Below the pieces are notes generated by a model. The model made no database searches. It was not told the origin of the DNA and saw only the letters and a program-made list of their open reading frames with translations. The position numbers and the translations under genes were made by a program. Of a stretch of 64,000 nucleotides of DNA, positions 35,460-43,735 are shown one piece after another; the stretch's first letter is position 1; every line of letters begins with the position of its first letter. Where the stretch lies: the NCBI GenBank assembly GCA_001602435.1, contig CP012156.1, positions 702,001-766,000 of the forward strand, written 5' to 3'. The DNA is from Hyphomonadaceae bacterium UKL13-1 (GTDB lineage Bacteria > Pseudomonadota > Alphaproteobacteria > Caulobacterales > Aquidulcibacteraceae).

Positions 35460-36905
35460 TTACGCCCTTTGCTTCGTAGTCCAAGCCATATGCTTGGATT
35501 CCAGAAACTCGTTCATTGCATCAACGCCGTGAAGTCTGCCCACACCACTTTCTTTGTATCCGCCAGTCTCGACTTCGGGATGAAGCGCGCCGTGCATGTT
35601 GATCCAGACTGTACCCGCCTCAATCCGCCGAGCCAATCTTTGGGCGCGAGCGAGGTCGGCACTCCAAACACTGGCAGCAAGTCCAAACCTGCTCGCATTT
35701 GCGCGTTCAAGGGCTTCATCGTCTGTACTAAATGATTGAAGGGTCAGTATTGGACCGAAAATCTCTTCGGTTATGAGTGGCGATTGCGGATCACGCACAT
35801 GCACCAAACTCGGCGTTACAAATGCACCGTCAGCATGTGCTCCACCTAAGGCTGCGCCTCGAACCAATATTTCATCTGGCTTCTGAACGGCATTCAACAA
35901 ACCCAGCATGCGATCGCGCGCTACAAAATCAATCATCGGCCCCATTTGTGTGGCCGGGTCAATTCCCGACCCAACAACGACATCCATGAGTGATTTTGCA
36001 AAAAGGGCTTTCGCCTCTTCAAGCTGCTTATGTGAAACCAAAAGGCGGCTTGCAGCAACGCATTGTTGGCCAGTAATGAAAGTTGCTGCCCGCACGATTT
36101 GGGGGACAGCGCTTGGAAGATCGGCATCATCGAGAATGATTACTGGTGCGCTGCCGCCCAGTTCGAGATTAACCCGCTTCATGGTGTTGGTTGCTGCTAT
36201 GGCGATCTGCTTGCCAACGTGAGTGCTGCCTGTGTAGCTGATGACACGCACTTCTGGTGCATCGACGAGAATCTTGGCGCCTTCATGGCCCGTCTCACTA
36301 AAGGAATTGACCACCCCTGTTGGCAGATCGGTGATCTTTGCGAGCAGACGCAATACTGCAGCACTGGTCAATGCGGTTTGAGGGGCAGCTTTGATAACGC
36401 AGGTGCAGCCGGCTGCAAGCGCTGGCGCTAACGAACGTATCATCAATATGATTGGGGCATTCCATGGGACGATAATCGCTGTGACCCCGGCAGGCTCTTT
36501 ACCAATCATGGAAAACAGACTGGACTCAAGCTCAATCACCCTGCCGAAAATGTTTCGGGCTAGGCCTGCATAGTAGCGCAGTTCCGAAACACTGAGGTCA
36601 ACCTCGACTAAGGACTGACCAATCGGCTTGCCATGTTCGGCCGTCAACAAAGCAGCGATCTGTTCCCTGCTGCCGTAAAGCAACTCAGCGAACTGAAGCA
36701 GCACGGAAGCGCGCAGCCGAGGGGTCGAACTCCACTCACAATGATAAAAAGCCGCTGAAGCAGCGGCTATTGCCGCACGAACCGAAGCCTCGTCGGCATC
36801 GTCGAATACCCCAACAATTGTGCCCGTCGCAGGGTTTATGCTCGCAGCAGCCTTCGATGCCGCCGATGCTCGCCATTCGCCCGCAATCCAGGAAAAGCCG
36901 TCCAA
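35460..36905 (-). CDS. Aldehyde dehydrogenase, first gene of gentisate operon
   Basis: A 481-residue aldehyde dehydrogenase. It shows V-P-W-N-A-P near residue 150, Y-T-G-S-T-H-V-G near 225, the base Glu in L-E-L-G-G-S-A-P and the catalytic Cys in T-G-Q-Q-C-V-A-A. Together with the adjacent alcohol dehydrogenase it should turn a hydroxybenzyl alcohol into the hydroxybenzoate used by the hydroxylase. The start is TTG at 36905 with GGAG about 12 bases upstream; no in-frame ATG lies before it. Two GntR-like boxes lie 85 and 231 bp upstream. The operon continues without notable gaps to gentisate dioxygenase at 28797. Confidence 0.9.
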   Translation of the reverse strand: MDGFSWIAGEWRASAASKAAASINPATGTIVGVFDDADEASVRAAIAAASAAFYHCEWSSTPRLRASVLLQFAELLYGSREQIAALLTAEHGKPIGQSLVEVDLSVSELRYYAGLARNIFGRVIELESSLFSMIGKEPAGVTAIIVPWNAPIILMIRSLAPALAAGCTCVIKAAPQTALTSAAVLRLLAKITDLPTGVVNSFSETGHEGAKILVDAPEVRVISYTGSTHVGKQIAIAATNTMKRVNLELGGSAPVIILDDADLPSAVPQIVRAATFITGQQCVAASRLLVSHKQLEEAKALFAKSLMDVVVGSGIDPATQMGPMIDFVARDRMLGLLNAVQKPDEILVRGAALGGAHADGAFVTPSLVHVRDPQSPLITEEIFGPILTLQSFSTDDEALERANASRFGLAASVWSADLARAQRLARRIEAGTVWINMHGALHPEVETGGYKESGVGRLHGVDAMNEFLESKHMAWTTKQRA

Positions 36906-36989
36906 TGCCCAACATCTCCATCATCGAGCGCTCAAAGCATCAAAGCCCTGCTTGCTCATACTCCAGAGTGAGACATAGCCGCATCTATA

Positions 36990-37000
36990 TTGTTGTGCAA
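36990..37000. promoter_or_regulatory. Weak GntR/FCD-like box
   Basis: TTGTTGTGCAA matches the box in 9 of 11 positions, with G in place of A in the right arm, 85 bp before the aldehyde dehydrogenase start. Confidence 0.5.
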
Positions 37001-37135
37001 GCGTCAAACCATTCAAACTACCAGACCTTGCAATTTCAATCGGTAATTTCCAGTACAAAATGCTGTTTTTTATGAGGTTTGTAAAGATATATCTTCAGCT
37101 TTTCTACCGGGATTCTTGATCTGGAATTTGTTAAA

Positions 37136-37146
37136 CTGTGCAACAA
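37136..37146. promoter_or_regulatory. Putative GntR/FCD operator
   Basis: CTGTGCAACAA is the reverse-complement form with one mismatch at its outer base, 231 bp before the first gene of the gentisate operon. Confidence 0.55.
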
Positions 37147-37407
37147 TATTGCGGAGGTCTTGAGGCGCTCTTTGGTAGAAGCAGTCTTGGTATTAAGAAA
37201 GTCGTTTCGTCCTTTGATTGCGGCGTCGAAACTGCCCTCTGTGCGATCATCAAGATTGAGGTGCACTGACGATCTGATTTATTGTAAGTTCAAGTTAGAT
37301 CGCAATGGTCTTCATGGTGCCATGGAGTGTCCTTTTGGTCCGACCCTAAGCACAAATTCGTTGGCACCGCCCGAAGCTTCCGCCATGTTTTGAAGTATTT
37401 GTTCCCT

Positions 37408-37480
37408 TTTGAACGGCAGCTTTCAGCTGGTAGCTGCCCCAAACCAGACCATCCGCAATCGGCCAAAAGTCGTCAATTTT
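37408..37480 (-). repeat. Dispersed intergenic repeat, copy 1
   Basis: Read on the minus strand this begins ACTTTTGGCCGAT, continues GATGGTCTGGTTTGGGG and ends near GAAAGCTGCCGTTCA. The same blocks occur at 56012-56075 and, more diverged, at 57236-57320. It is non-coding and probably a widespread intergenic repeat of this lineage. Confidence 0.65.
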
Positions 37481-37662
37481 AGCTCGGATAAATCGGTTGT
37501 AAGTGAGTTGAAATAGGCTTGTAGTTTCCGCGCGCTGGCCAACAAAAGAAAACTACCAAACAGCCTGCTGGCATCATGGCTTGCCTTTGCAAGTTGCAAC
37601 AAACCGCCGATCGCCATTGTTAGTCACATATGGAATGCGCGCGATATGTTGGACCGGCAGAG

Positions 37663-37671
37663 TTATCCACA
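37663..37671 (+). other. Single DnaA-box sequence
   Basis: TTATCCACA is identical to the classical DnaA box. Only one copy is seen and no origin-like genes are near, so it may be chance or a DnaA-titrating site. Confidence 0.35.
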
Positions 37672-37797
37672 GATCTCTTCATGACTACACTTGGCAAAAC
37701 TTGGTAGCAAATTGGTAGCAAAGAAAAAATAGGTAAATTTACAAACCTATTTTGAAGCTTGGATTATCTTTTAACGATTTGATTTATAAGGAAAAAC

Positions 37798-37872
37798 TGG
37801 TGCCACAGGGGAGGATTGAACTCCCGACCTCATCATTACCAATGATGCGCTCTACCACTGAGCTACTGCGGC
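37798..37872 (-). tRNA. tRNA-Thr(GGT)
   Basis: On the minus strand a 75-base cloverleaf is complete. The acceptor stem GCCGCAG pairs with CTGTGGC, the D-loop region is AGCTCAGTGGTAGAGC, and the anticodon is GGT in a loop flanked by CATCATT and AATGATG. The T-arm is GGGAGTTCAATCCTCCC and the terminal CCA is encoded. Its 3' end points to the catabolic side of the window, the side on which integrating elements that use tRNA 3' ends would lie. Confidence 0.96.
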
Positions 37873-37967
37873 ATCGGACGCGGAAATATCCTGCGTCTGT
37901 CTTTGAAGGCGCGCTGATACCCCGCTTACCCCTTTCTGAAAAGGGGTCTGACGCATATCATCTTCAC

Positions 37968-38120
37968 ATGAACGAATCGCTACCTCCAAAAATCGCAGTT
38001 AATGCGCCGCCCAAGTCCCAGGCCCCCAAAAAGCCATCCAAAGAAGATCGGCTGAAAGCGGCGCTTCGCGACAATTTGAAGCGACGCAAGGAGGCTGCGC
38101 GTAAGTCAGACCCGGCCTAA
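37968..38120 (+). CDS. Small conserved basic protein (50 aa)
   Basis: A short Lys/Arg-rich protein. The first half is Pro/Lys-rich and disordered in appearance, and the second half reads D-R-L-K-A-A-L-R-D-N-L-K-R-R-K-E-A-A-R. Short proteins ending in this style are common in Alphaproteobacteria and have no known function. A longer open frame runs through the tRNA upstream, but that part is antisense tRNA and is not protein. The gene converges on the PhoD-like gene with a 3-base gap. Confidence 0.65.
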   Translation: MNESLPPKIAVNAPPKSQAPKKPSKEDRLKAALRDNLKRRKEAARKSDPA

Positions 38121-38123
38121 ACG

Positions 38124-39254
38124 TCAAGCAGGCCGCACGCGCAGGCTTGCCACGTCCACGTTTTGACTGAGCGCGACTTGGCCTTGCTCTCCGCGAATGT
38201 CCACGCGCAGCTTTGGCCTGCTCACTTTGTCCCAATCAATCTCAATCAAGCCAAAGTTGCGGGCACGAAAAGCTTCACCAATCCGCAGCGCATTTGGCGG
38301 CAGCACTGGCCAGACTTCGGTCAGGCCTGAGGATGTAAAGTCCCACAGTGGATAGGGCACATTGGCATCGAGCCGTGAGATTTCGCCATAATGGGTGTCA
38401 CCCGACAGACAGATGAGGCCACTGGCTTTGGTCTTGCGGATCGTCTCAATCAGGCGCTGGTGGTCCTGGGCATAATTGATCCAAGCTTCCCAACCCGGGA
38501 AGTCGGCGACAACTTGCAGCGAGCTGGCAAGGATGCGGATATCTGCGGGCAGGCGTAATTGCTCTTCCAGCCAGCGCCATTGATCTTCGCCAAGCATGGA
38601 GGCTTTGAGCTCTGGATTGCGGGCATAGGGGCCGGGGACGGGCTTTCCGGCGGCGGCCAGTTCTTTTTCCCAATCCGAATAGCTCTTGCCACCCAGATCC
38701 AGCCGCAGGATCTCCGAGCGATTAAAGCGCAAGTCTGGCAAAATGATCTGAATGCGTTTGCCGGCTGGGCCAAACAAATAGGCGCTATAAATGCCATCGC
38801 GGCTGCGGCGCGGGCTGGTGGCAGCCTCACCCCAGAAGTCGCAGAAGATTTTGCGCGCCTCGTCCTTCATCGGATAGTCGCCGCCCGCATCATTCTCGCC
38901 AAAGTCGTGATCGTCCCAGACGGCAAGAATTGGGGTGGTTTCGCGCAGCTTCTTGAAACCCGGCTTTTCGGCCAATTGCGCATATTTCGCGCGCATCTCA
39001 TTTGGATCGCGTGTGTCGAGATAGACATTGTCGCCCAAGAAGATGAATAGGTCGGGCTTGGCCGCCAATACAGCTTCCCAGATCGGCTGATCCTTGGATT
39101 GCTTGGCGCAAGAGCCAAAGCCAATCCGCGTCAGGGCTTTGGCGGCAATTGCCTGAGCACTGCCCGGCAAGGCATCGGGTGCAGCAACCGCAAGGCTGGG
39201 GCCGGCAACAAGACCTGCAGCAAGGGTCAAGGCATTCCGTCGACTGGGTTTCAT
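38124..39254 (-). CDS. PhoD-like phosphatase/phosphodiesterase
   Basis: A 376-residue exported metallophosphoesterase. The N-terminus is of the Tat type (S-R-R-N-A-L-T-L-A-A-G). Active-site motifs are G-S-C-A-K near residue 48, F-L-G-D-N-V-Y near 72, V-W-D-D-H-D-F-G near 112 and L-S-G-D-T-H-Y-G-E near 280. It should release phosphate from organic phosphoesters outside the cytoplasm. AAGGAG precedes the ATG at 39254. It lies downstream of a TonB receptor on the same strand but is separated from it by a terminator, so receptor and phosphatase may be made in different amounts. Confidence 0.88.
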   Translation of the reverse strand: MKPSRRNALTLAAGLVAGPSLAVAAPDALPGSAQAIAAKALTRIGFGSCAKQSKDQPIWEAVLAAKPDLFIFLGDNVYLDTRDPNEMRAKYAQLAEKPGFKKLRETTPILAVWDDHDFGENDAGGDYPMKDEARKIFCDFWGEAATSPRRSRDGIYSAYLFGPAGKRIQIILPDLRFNRSEILRLDLGGKSYSDWEKELAAAGKPVPGPYARNPELKASMLGEDQWRWLEEQLRLPADIRILASSLQVVADFPGWEAWINYAQDHQRLIETIRKTKASGLICLSGDTHYGEISRLDANVPYPLWDFTSSGLTEVWPVLPPNALRIGEAFRARNFGLIEIDWDKVSRPKLRVDIRGEQGQVALSQNVDVASLRVRPA

Positions 39255-39269
39255 CGCAAAGCTCCTTAG

Positions 39270-39303
39270 AAAAAAGGGGCCCAAAGACGATGCTTTGAGC
39301 CCC
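39270..39303 (-). terminator. Rho-independent terminator after TonB receptor
   Basis: On the minus strand GGGGCTCAAAG (39303-39293) pairs with CTTTGGGCCCC (39286-39276) over 11 pairs including one G-U. The loop is 6 bases and a T-tract follows. It lies between the receptor and the PhoD-like gene, so it may be partial. Confidence 0.85.
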
Positions 39304-39327
39304 TCAGGTGCCCGGGGGGGACTAAAG

Positions 39328-41694
39328 TTAGAAGGCTTTCTTCAAGGTGAAGACGACTTGCTGTGGCGCACCAGCCAGCAAGGTCTGGTTGTCGCCGCTA
39401 TTGCCAAAGCCGTTGGAGCCAATGGTCGAGACATAGCGCTCGTCGCTTGCATTGGTGACATTCAGCTGGGCTTCGAGGCCTTCCAGCAATTCATTGCCGG
39501 TGAAGCGATAGCCCAAGGTGACTTCGGCCAGAGTATAAGCGTCGACTTTGCCATTGGTCTTGTCGTTCAAATAGGTGAAGTAACGCTCACCCGTGTAGGA
39601 CGCGCCGAGTTTTGCAAACAAATTGCCATTGTCATAGGAAAGCTCGCCCTTGAACAAGAATTCTGGCGTGTTGACGACCTTCTTTCCCTTGGTGGCTGTG
39701 ACGACAACCCCGGCACGATTGACGACATTGTCGGCATATTCGGAATTGTTATAGGTCAAGGAGCCGAACACATTGAACTCGTCTGTCAGCTTATAGACGC
39801 CAACCAGCTCTGCCCCGTAGGAATTGACCGCACCGACGTTGGACAGGATTGGCGCATTGCCCACGATGCCCGCGCCTTGTGAGACGCCCAGCAAGCGGTT
39901 TTCAAAGCGAACGGCATAGCCTGCAATGCTTGCTTCAAACTTATCGCCGCGGACGCGATAGCCCAATTCACCCGTGGTCGACTTTTCTGGGTCGAGCGTG
40001 CGAGAAGTTTCATCCACATTGGCTTGGCTACGCGAGGCAAATGGGCCAGCGGTTGCGGCCGACACATAGGCCGCCACATTGCGCGAGAAGGTGCCGAAGA
40101 TGTTGCTTGTTGGGCTCAGCTCATATTTGAAGCCCACTTGCGGCAGGAAGGCTTCACTGGTGCGCAGTTTGCCGCTGATGCCATTGGTGGCCGTCGGGGC
40201 CGCATTATTGATGGTGGTGGTGGTCACCTCATTGGTCACGCGAACCGACTTAAAGCCCAGATTGACCGTCAGCGTGTCGCTGACGCTCCAATTGTCCTGC
40301 ACCCAGAATTGCAAGGTCGAGGTGTCAAACCGGTAAGCCCACTGGGTGAAGAATGGGTTGGCCATAAAGTCCAGCGAAGGGCGGACATTGGAGGCGCGTG
40401 CTAAACCATAAAAGCGACGGGCTTGGTCGAACTGATTGCTTTCAACCCACAAGCCAGTCGAGACTTGATGCGCACCTGCGTCAATCATAAGCGAGCCGAA
40501 CGCACCGGTGCGTTCGATATCATATTCGGTGGTCCGAACCGAGATCGGCGAGGGGGCTGTGATCGGGCTACCATTTTGGTCCGGTGCACCAGCAGGGGTC
40601 GCCACATAAGGGGTGAACCACGTGCCTTGACCCTCATTGGTGTGGTTATAGACTGTCGCGGACAGGCTGACCTTGTTGTTCACTGGCAAATCAAGCGTCA
40701 GATAAGCCAGATTGTCCTTGCGCAAGCCAGATGCGTCAAAATAGGCATCATCAACCGAGGTGATCGGGCTTGGGTAGACACGACCCGCTGCAGCGTTCGA
40801 AACTGCTGCACCGGTATCGCCGCGGTTATTCGCGATATCTGCCAACAAATTGGCCAGCGCATAATTGCCGGAGATATTGTCCCACTTATAACCCAAACGG
40901 CGGATCATCCCGAGGCTTAAATCCTGATAATCATTTTCGGCCCGATCGGACCAGTTGTAGACCCCCGTTATAGTGGCTGCGCCAACGGGTTGGATATATT
41001 TCACATTGACTTGGTCATGGTTCTGCTCGCCCACGCCCTTCCATTTGTCCTGCTTGGTGCTGGCGACCGATACATAGCCTTTGCCGCCGCCCAAAGCGTC
41101 GAGCGTGCCAGTATCAATGCGGGCGAAGATGCGCTGTAGCGAGTCGCTACCGCCCGACAGGTTCACTTGCCCACCAAAGTCATCGCTTGGCTTGCGGGAA
41201 ATGAATTGTAATGTGCCACCGAGATTGGATGAGGAGGCGGTGCCGAGTGCGCCTGCACCTTGGCTTAGTTCAACGCGACCAATGTTCTCAGAGATGGTGG
41301 CGCGCGAAATGTGCAAGCCATTGTGGTTGCCATAGCTCATGTCGCCCAAGGGCACGCCGTCGAGGGTGAAGCCCATTTGGTTCTGATTGAAGCCACGCAC
41401 CGAAATACGGGTCGACCACTCGTAATTGCCCAGCGCATCGGCGGATTGGAAGTTGACGCCTGGCAGGCGCTCAATCGCCTTCAACGGGCTGATGCCGGGG
41501 GCGGAGAGGGCGATGGCGGCAGACGTCACAGATTGGGTTTGGCGCGAGCTGGCCGAGCCATAGACCACAATGGTTTCGACTTCTTGTTCGGCTTTTGGTT
41601 CGGTGCTTGCGGGTGTTGTTTGTGCCATCGCAACGGGTGCGGCCAACAGGCTGGCCAAGCTAACTGAAGCGAACATCAAATATTTGAGACTCAT
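39328..41694 (-). CDS. TonB-dependent outer-membrane receptor
   Basis: A 788-residue receptor. It has a signal peptide ending A-M-A-Q near residue 24, TonB-box-like E-T-I-V-V-Y-G-S, and a plug domain with a G-F-T-L-D-G-V-P-L-G-D segment in place of the R-G-P-Q-G-T-L-Y-G-R type seen in the three receptors of the catabolic region. The barrel ends in K-K-A-F. The frame is open for another 400 codons upstream, antisense to murA, but the signal peptide and AAAGGGG before 41694 fix the start. Linked to a PhoD-like phosphatase, it may import a phosphorylated compound (inference). Confidence 0.93.
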   Translation of the reverse strand: MSLKYLMFASVSLASLLAAPVAMAQTTPASTEPKAEQEVETIVVYGSASSRQTQSVTSAAIALSAPGISPLKAIERLPGVNFQSADALGNYEWSTRISVRGFNQNQMGFTLDGVPLGDMSYGNHNGLHISRATISENIGRVELSQGAGALGTASSSNLGGTLQFISRKPSDDFGGQVNLSGGSDSLQRIFARIDTGTLDALGGGKGYVSVASTKQDKWKGVGEQNHDQVNVKYIQPVGAATITGVYNWSDRAENDYQDLSLGMIRRLGYKWDNISGNYALANLLADIANNRGDTGAAVSNAAAGRVYPSPITSVDDAYFDASGLRKDNLAYLTLDLPVNNKVSLSATVYNHTNEGQGTWFTPYVATPAGAPDQNGSPITAPSPISVRTTEYDIERTGAFGSLMIDAGAHQVSTGLWVESNQFDQARRFYGLARASNVRPSLDFMANPFFTQWAYRFDTSTLQFWVQDNWSVSDTLTVNLGFKSVRVTNEVTTTTINNAAPTATNGISGKLRTSEAFLPQVGFKYELSPTSNIFGTFSRNVAAYVSAATAGPFASRSQANVDETSRTLDPEKSTTGELGYRVRGDKFEASIAGYAVRFENRLLGVSQGAGIVGNAPILSNVGAVNSYGAELVGVYKLTDEFNVFGSLTYNNSEYADNVVNRAGVVVTATKGKKVVNTPEFLFKGELSYDNGNLFAKLGASYTGERYFTYLNDKTNGKVDAYTLAEVTLGYRFTGNELLEGLEAQLNVTNASDERYVSTIGSNGFGNSGDNQTLLAGAPQQVVFTLKKAF

Positions 41695-41952
41695 GTTTTT
41701 CCCCTTTGAACCGAACAAGTCGGTCATTGGGGTGCGGCTTAGGTGTGCATCGTGACGAACGCGCAACGCATTGGTTACAGTTTCAAAAATCTTCGGTAAC
41801 AGCCCTGTCACATGGGAGTGGGGTCGGTGCTGTGCAGAACGGGCCTGTGTTTCCCCATCAGAAGCCTGTTGGATACACCGCTTCGCCTTGAAAAAAGCCG
41901 TGAGCTTGTCATAAGCGGATGTCACACTTTCACGTGTTAGAAAAGAAGCATT

Positions 41953-43230
41953 ATGGACCGTATTGCCCTTGTCGGCGGGACACAGCTGAAAGGCTCTATC
42001 CCCATCTCCGGCGCTAAGAACTCTGCCCTTAAATTGCAGGCCGCCAGCCTTTTGACGCGTGAGCCTCTGGTTCTGACCAATATGCCAGAGCTGGCCGATA
42101 CGCGCTTTATGATTGAGCTGTTGGAGCAATTGGGTGTGACGTGCTTTTGGCCGAAGGGCAGCGGACGCTTGTCCCTGCACGCCGAAGATCTGACCAGCAC
42201 CATCGCCCCTTACGATCTGGTGCGGAAAATGCGCGCGACATTTAATGTGCTGGGTCCGCTTCTGGCGCGCGTTGGCCATGCGACCGTGTCTTTGCCCGGT
42301 GGCTGCGCCATTGGTGCCCGCCCGGTTGACCTTCACCTCAAGGCCTTTGAGGCCATGGGGGCCGATATTGTGATCGAGGGCGGCTATGTGAAAGCTGCCG
42401 CTTTGCGCGGTCTTAAGGGCGCGAAGATCGTGTTCCCCTTTGTCTCGGTTGGCGCGACGGAGCATGCGATGCTGGCCGCCACTTTGGCCAAGGGCGAGAC
42501 TGTTCTTGAGAATGCGGCGCGGGAGCCTGAGATCGGCGATATCGCCCATTGCTTGGTTGCCATGGGCGCTCAGATTGAAGGGATCGGGACCTCGACCTTG
42601 CGCATCCAAGGCGTGGATGAACTCAAAGGTACGACGTGGAGTGTGATTCCAGATCGGATTGAGGCGGGCTCTTATGCTTGCTGCGTCGCGGCGGCTGGCG
42701 GGGAAGTGACCCTGACCCATGTGGTGCCCGAGACGATTTCTTCCTTGATTGACGTCCTTCAGCGCGCAGGTATTCAGGTCGATGTCGGCCCGGACTGGGT
42801 GAAGATCACACGTGATCCATCGAGCCCCATCAAGCCGGTCGATATTGATACCCAGCCCTATCCCGGCTTTCCGACCGACACCCAAGCCCAAGTCATGGCT
42901 TTGATGACGCGGGCCAATGGCGCTTCGATCTTCCGCGAGAATATCTTTGAGAACCGCTATATGCATGCGCCTGAATTACGTCGTCTGGGGGCTGATATCT
43001 CGGTACGTGGGTCTGAGGCCGTTGTGCGCGGGGTGGAGACCTTGCGCGGTGCACCCGTGATGGCAACCGATTTGCGGGCCTCGGTCTCGCTGATCATTGC
43101 GGGCCTGATGGCTGAAGGCGAAACCGTGATCTCGCGCGTTTATCATTTGGACCGCGGCTTTGAGCGGTTAGAGGCGAAATTGTCGGGCTGTGGCGCAAAC
43201 ATTCGCCGCTTGTCCAGTTCGGAGGAATAA
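41953..43230 (+). CDS. murA: UDP-N-acetylglucosamine 1-carboxyvinyltransferase
   Basis: A 425-residue EPSP-synthase-fold enzyme, the first committed step of peptidoglycan synthesis, which joins enolpyruvate from PEP to UDP-GlcNAc. It begins with [18 protein letters not shown] and has the catalytic Cys near 117 in [14 protein letters not shown]. The [13 protein letters not shown] segment lies near 300. Length and motifs are complete. It is followed directly by a DUF2948 gene, then hisD, a gene order common in Alphaproteobacteria. Confidence 0.97.
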   Translation: MDRIALVGGTQLKGSIPISGAKNSALKLQAASLLTREPLVLTNMPELADTRFMIELLEQLGVTCFWPKGSGRLSLHAEDLTSTIAPYDLVRKMRATFNVLGPLLARVGHATVSLPGGCAIGARPVDLHLKAFEAMGADIVIEGGYVKAAALRGLKGAKIVFPFVSVGATEHAMLAATLAKGETVLENAAREPEIGDIAHCLVAMGAQIEGIGTSTLRIQGVDELKGTTWSVIPDRIEAGSYACCVAAAGGEVTLTHVVPETISSLIDVLQRAGIQVDVGPDWVKITRDPSSPIKPVDIDTQPYPGFPTDTQAQVMALMTRANGASIFRENIFENRYMHAPELRRLGADISVRGSEAVVRGVETLRGAPVMATDLRASVSLIIAGLMAEGETVISRVYHLDRGFERLEAKLSGCGANIRRLSSSEE

Positions 43231-43665
43231 GTGCCCCATTCGTCGCTGCGCTTGCTGGCTGAAGATGAGGCCGATCTGTCGATCATCTCAGCGGCTGTTC
43301 AAGATGCGATCTTCAAGGTCTCCGACGCCGTTTGGTCGCCAGCCAAGCGCCGCTTCACCTTGCGCCTACAGCGCTTTGTTTGGGAAGCCGGTGTCGAGAA
43401 GGGCGCGGGCCAACGGGTTTGGGCCGCCGTGGCGTTTGATAGTGTGCTCAGCGTCCAGTCCAAAAAAGTTGCCCAATCGCGCCGCGATGCCTTTGCCAGC
43501 CTGTTGGCGATCACCTTTGAACCCGAAGAAGCCCCGGGCGGCAAATTGCGCTTGGGGCTGGCCGATGGCGGTGAAATCCTCCTGCAAGCTGAATGCATCG
43601 ACGTGACCTTGGCCGATTTAAGCGAACCGCGCGAAGCGGTCGCCCGCCCCAAGCACGACGTCTGA
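43231..43665 (+). CDS. DUF2948 family protein
   Basis: A 144-residue cytoplasmic protein starting at GTG immediately after the murA stop. It opens L-R-L-L-A-E-D-E-A-D-L-S-I-I-S-A and has W-S-P-A-K-R-R-F-T-L near residue 40. Proteins of this family occur between murA and hisD in many Alphaproteobacteria. The function is unknown, and translational coupling to murA is the main clue. Confidence 0.88.
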   Translation: MPHSSLRLLAEDEADLSIISAAVQDAIFKVSDAVWSPAKRRFTLRLQRFVWEAGVEKGAGQRVWAAVAFDSVLSVQSKKVAQSRRDAFASLLAITFEPEEAPGGKLRLGLADGGEILLQAECIDVTLADLSEPREAVARPKHDV

Positions 43666-43735
43666 ACTGAGGCTTTTGGGCAGGGCCTGCACCCTTACCC
43701 TCCCCAAAGGGTCAAGGGCGCGCTAAATACAGACC

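Larger units (their letters stand above)
36906..37797. other. Gene-poor region between catabolic cluster and tRNA
   Basis: Short frames on both strands show no recognisable protein. The stretch holds the operon promoter region with two GntR-like boxes, one dispersed intergenic repeat (37408-37480), a perfect DnaA-box sequence and, next to the tRNA, an AT-rich tail. That tail reads A-K-L-G-S-K-L-V-A-K-K-K-stop at 37694-37732, which resembles the end of a decayed tyrosine integrase but is too short to assign. I see no intact integrase. Confidence 0.5.

Noticed and set aside
37036..37393. Two overlapping small frames beside the tRNA
   Set aside because: No family resemblance or good ribosome site, and they overlap on opposite strands in a promoter region.
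37752..37967. Protein frame through the tRNA-Thr gene
   Set aside because: It is the antisense reading of the tRNA, a common false gene. Only the last 50 codons from 37968 look like protein.
41881..41930. Possible Pho box near the TonB receptor/PhoD genes (TTGTCAT and ATGTCAC)
   Set aside because: The two half-sites are 13 bases apart, not 11, and point away from the receptor gene.
39328..42966. A single 1212-residue open frame over the TonB receptor and antisense to murA
   Set aside because: The upstream 400 codons are antisense to murA. A signal peptide and a Shine-Dalgarno site fix the receptor start at 41694.
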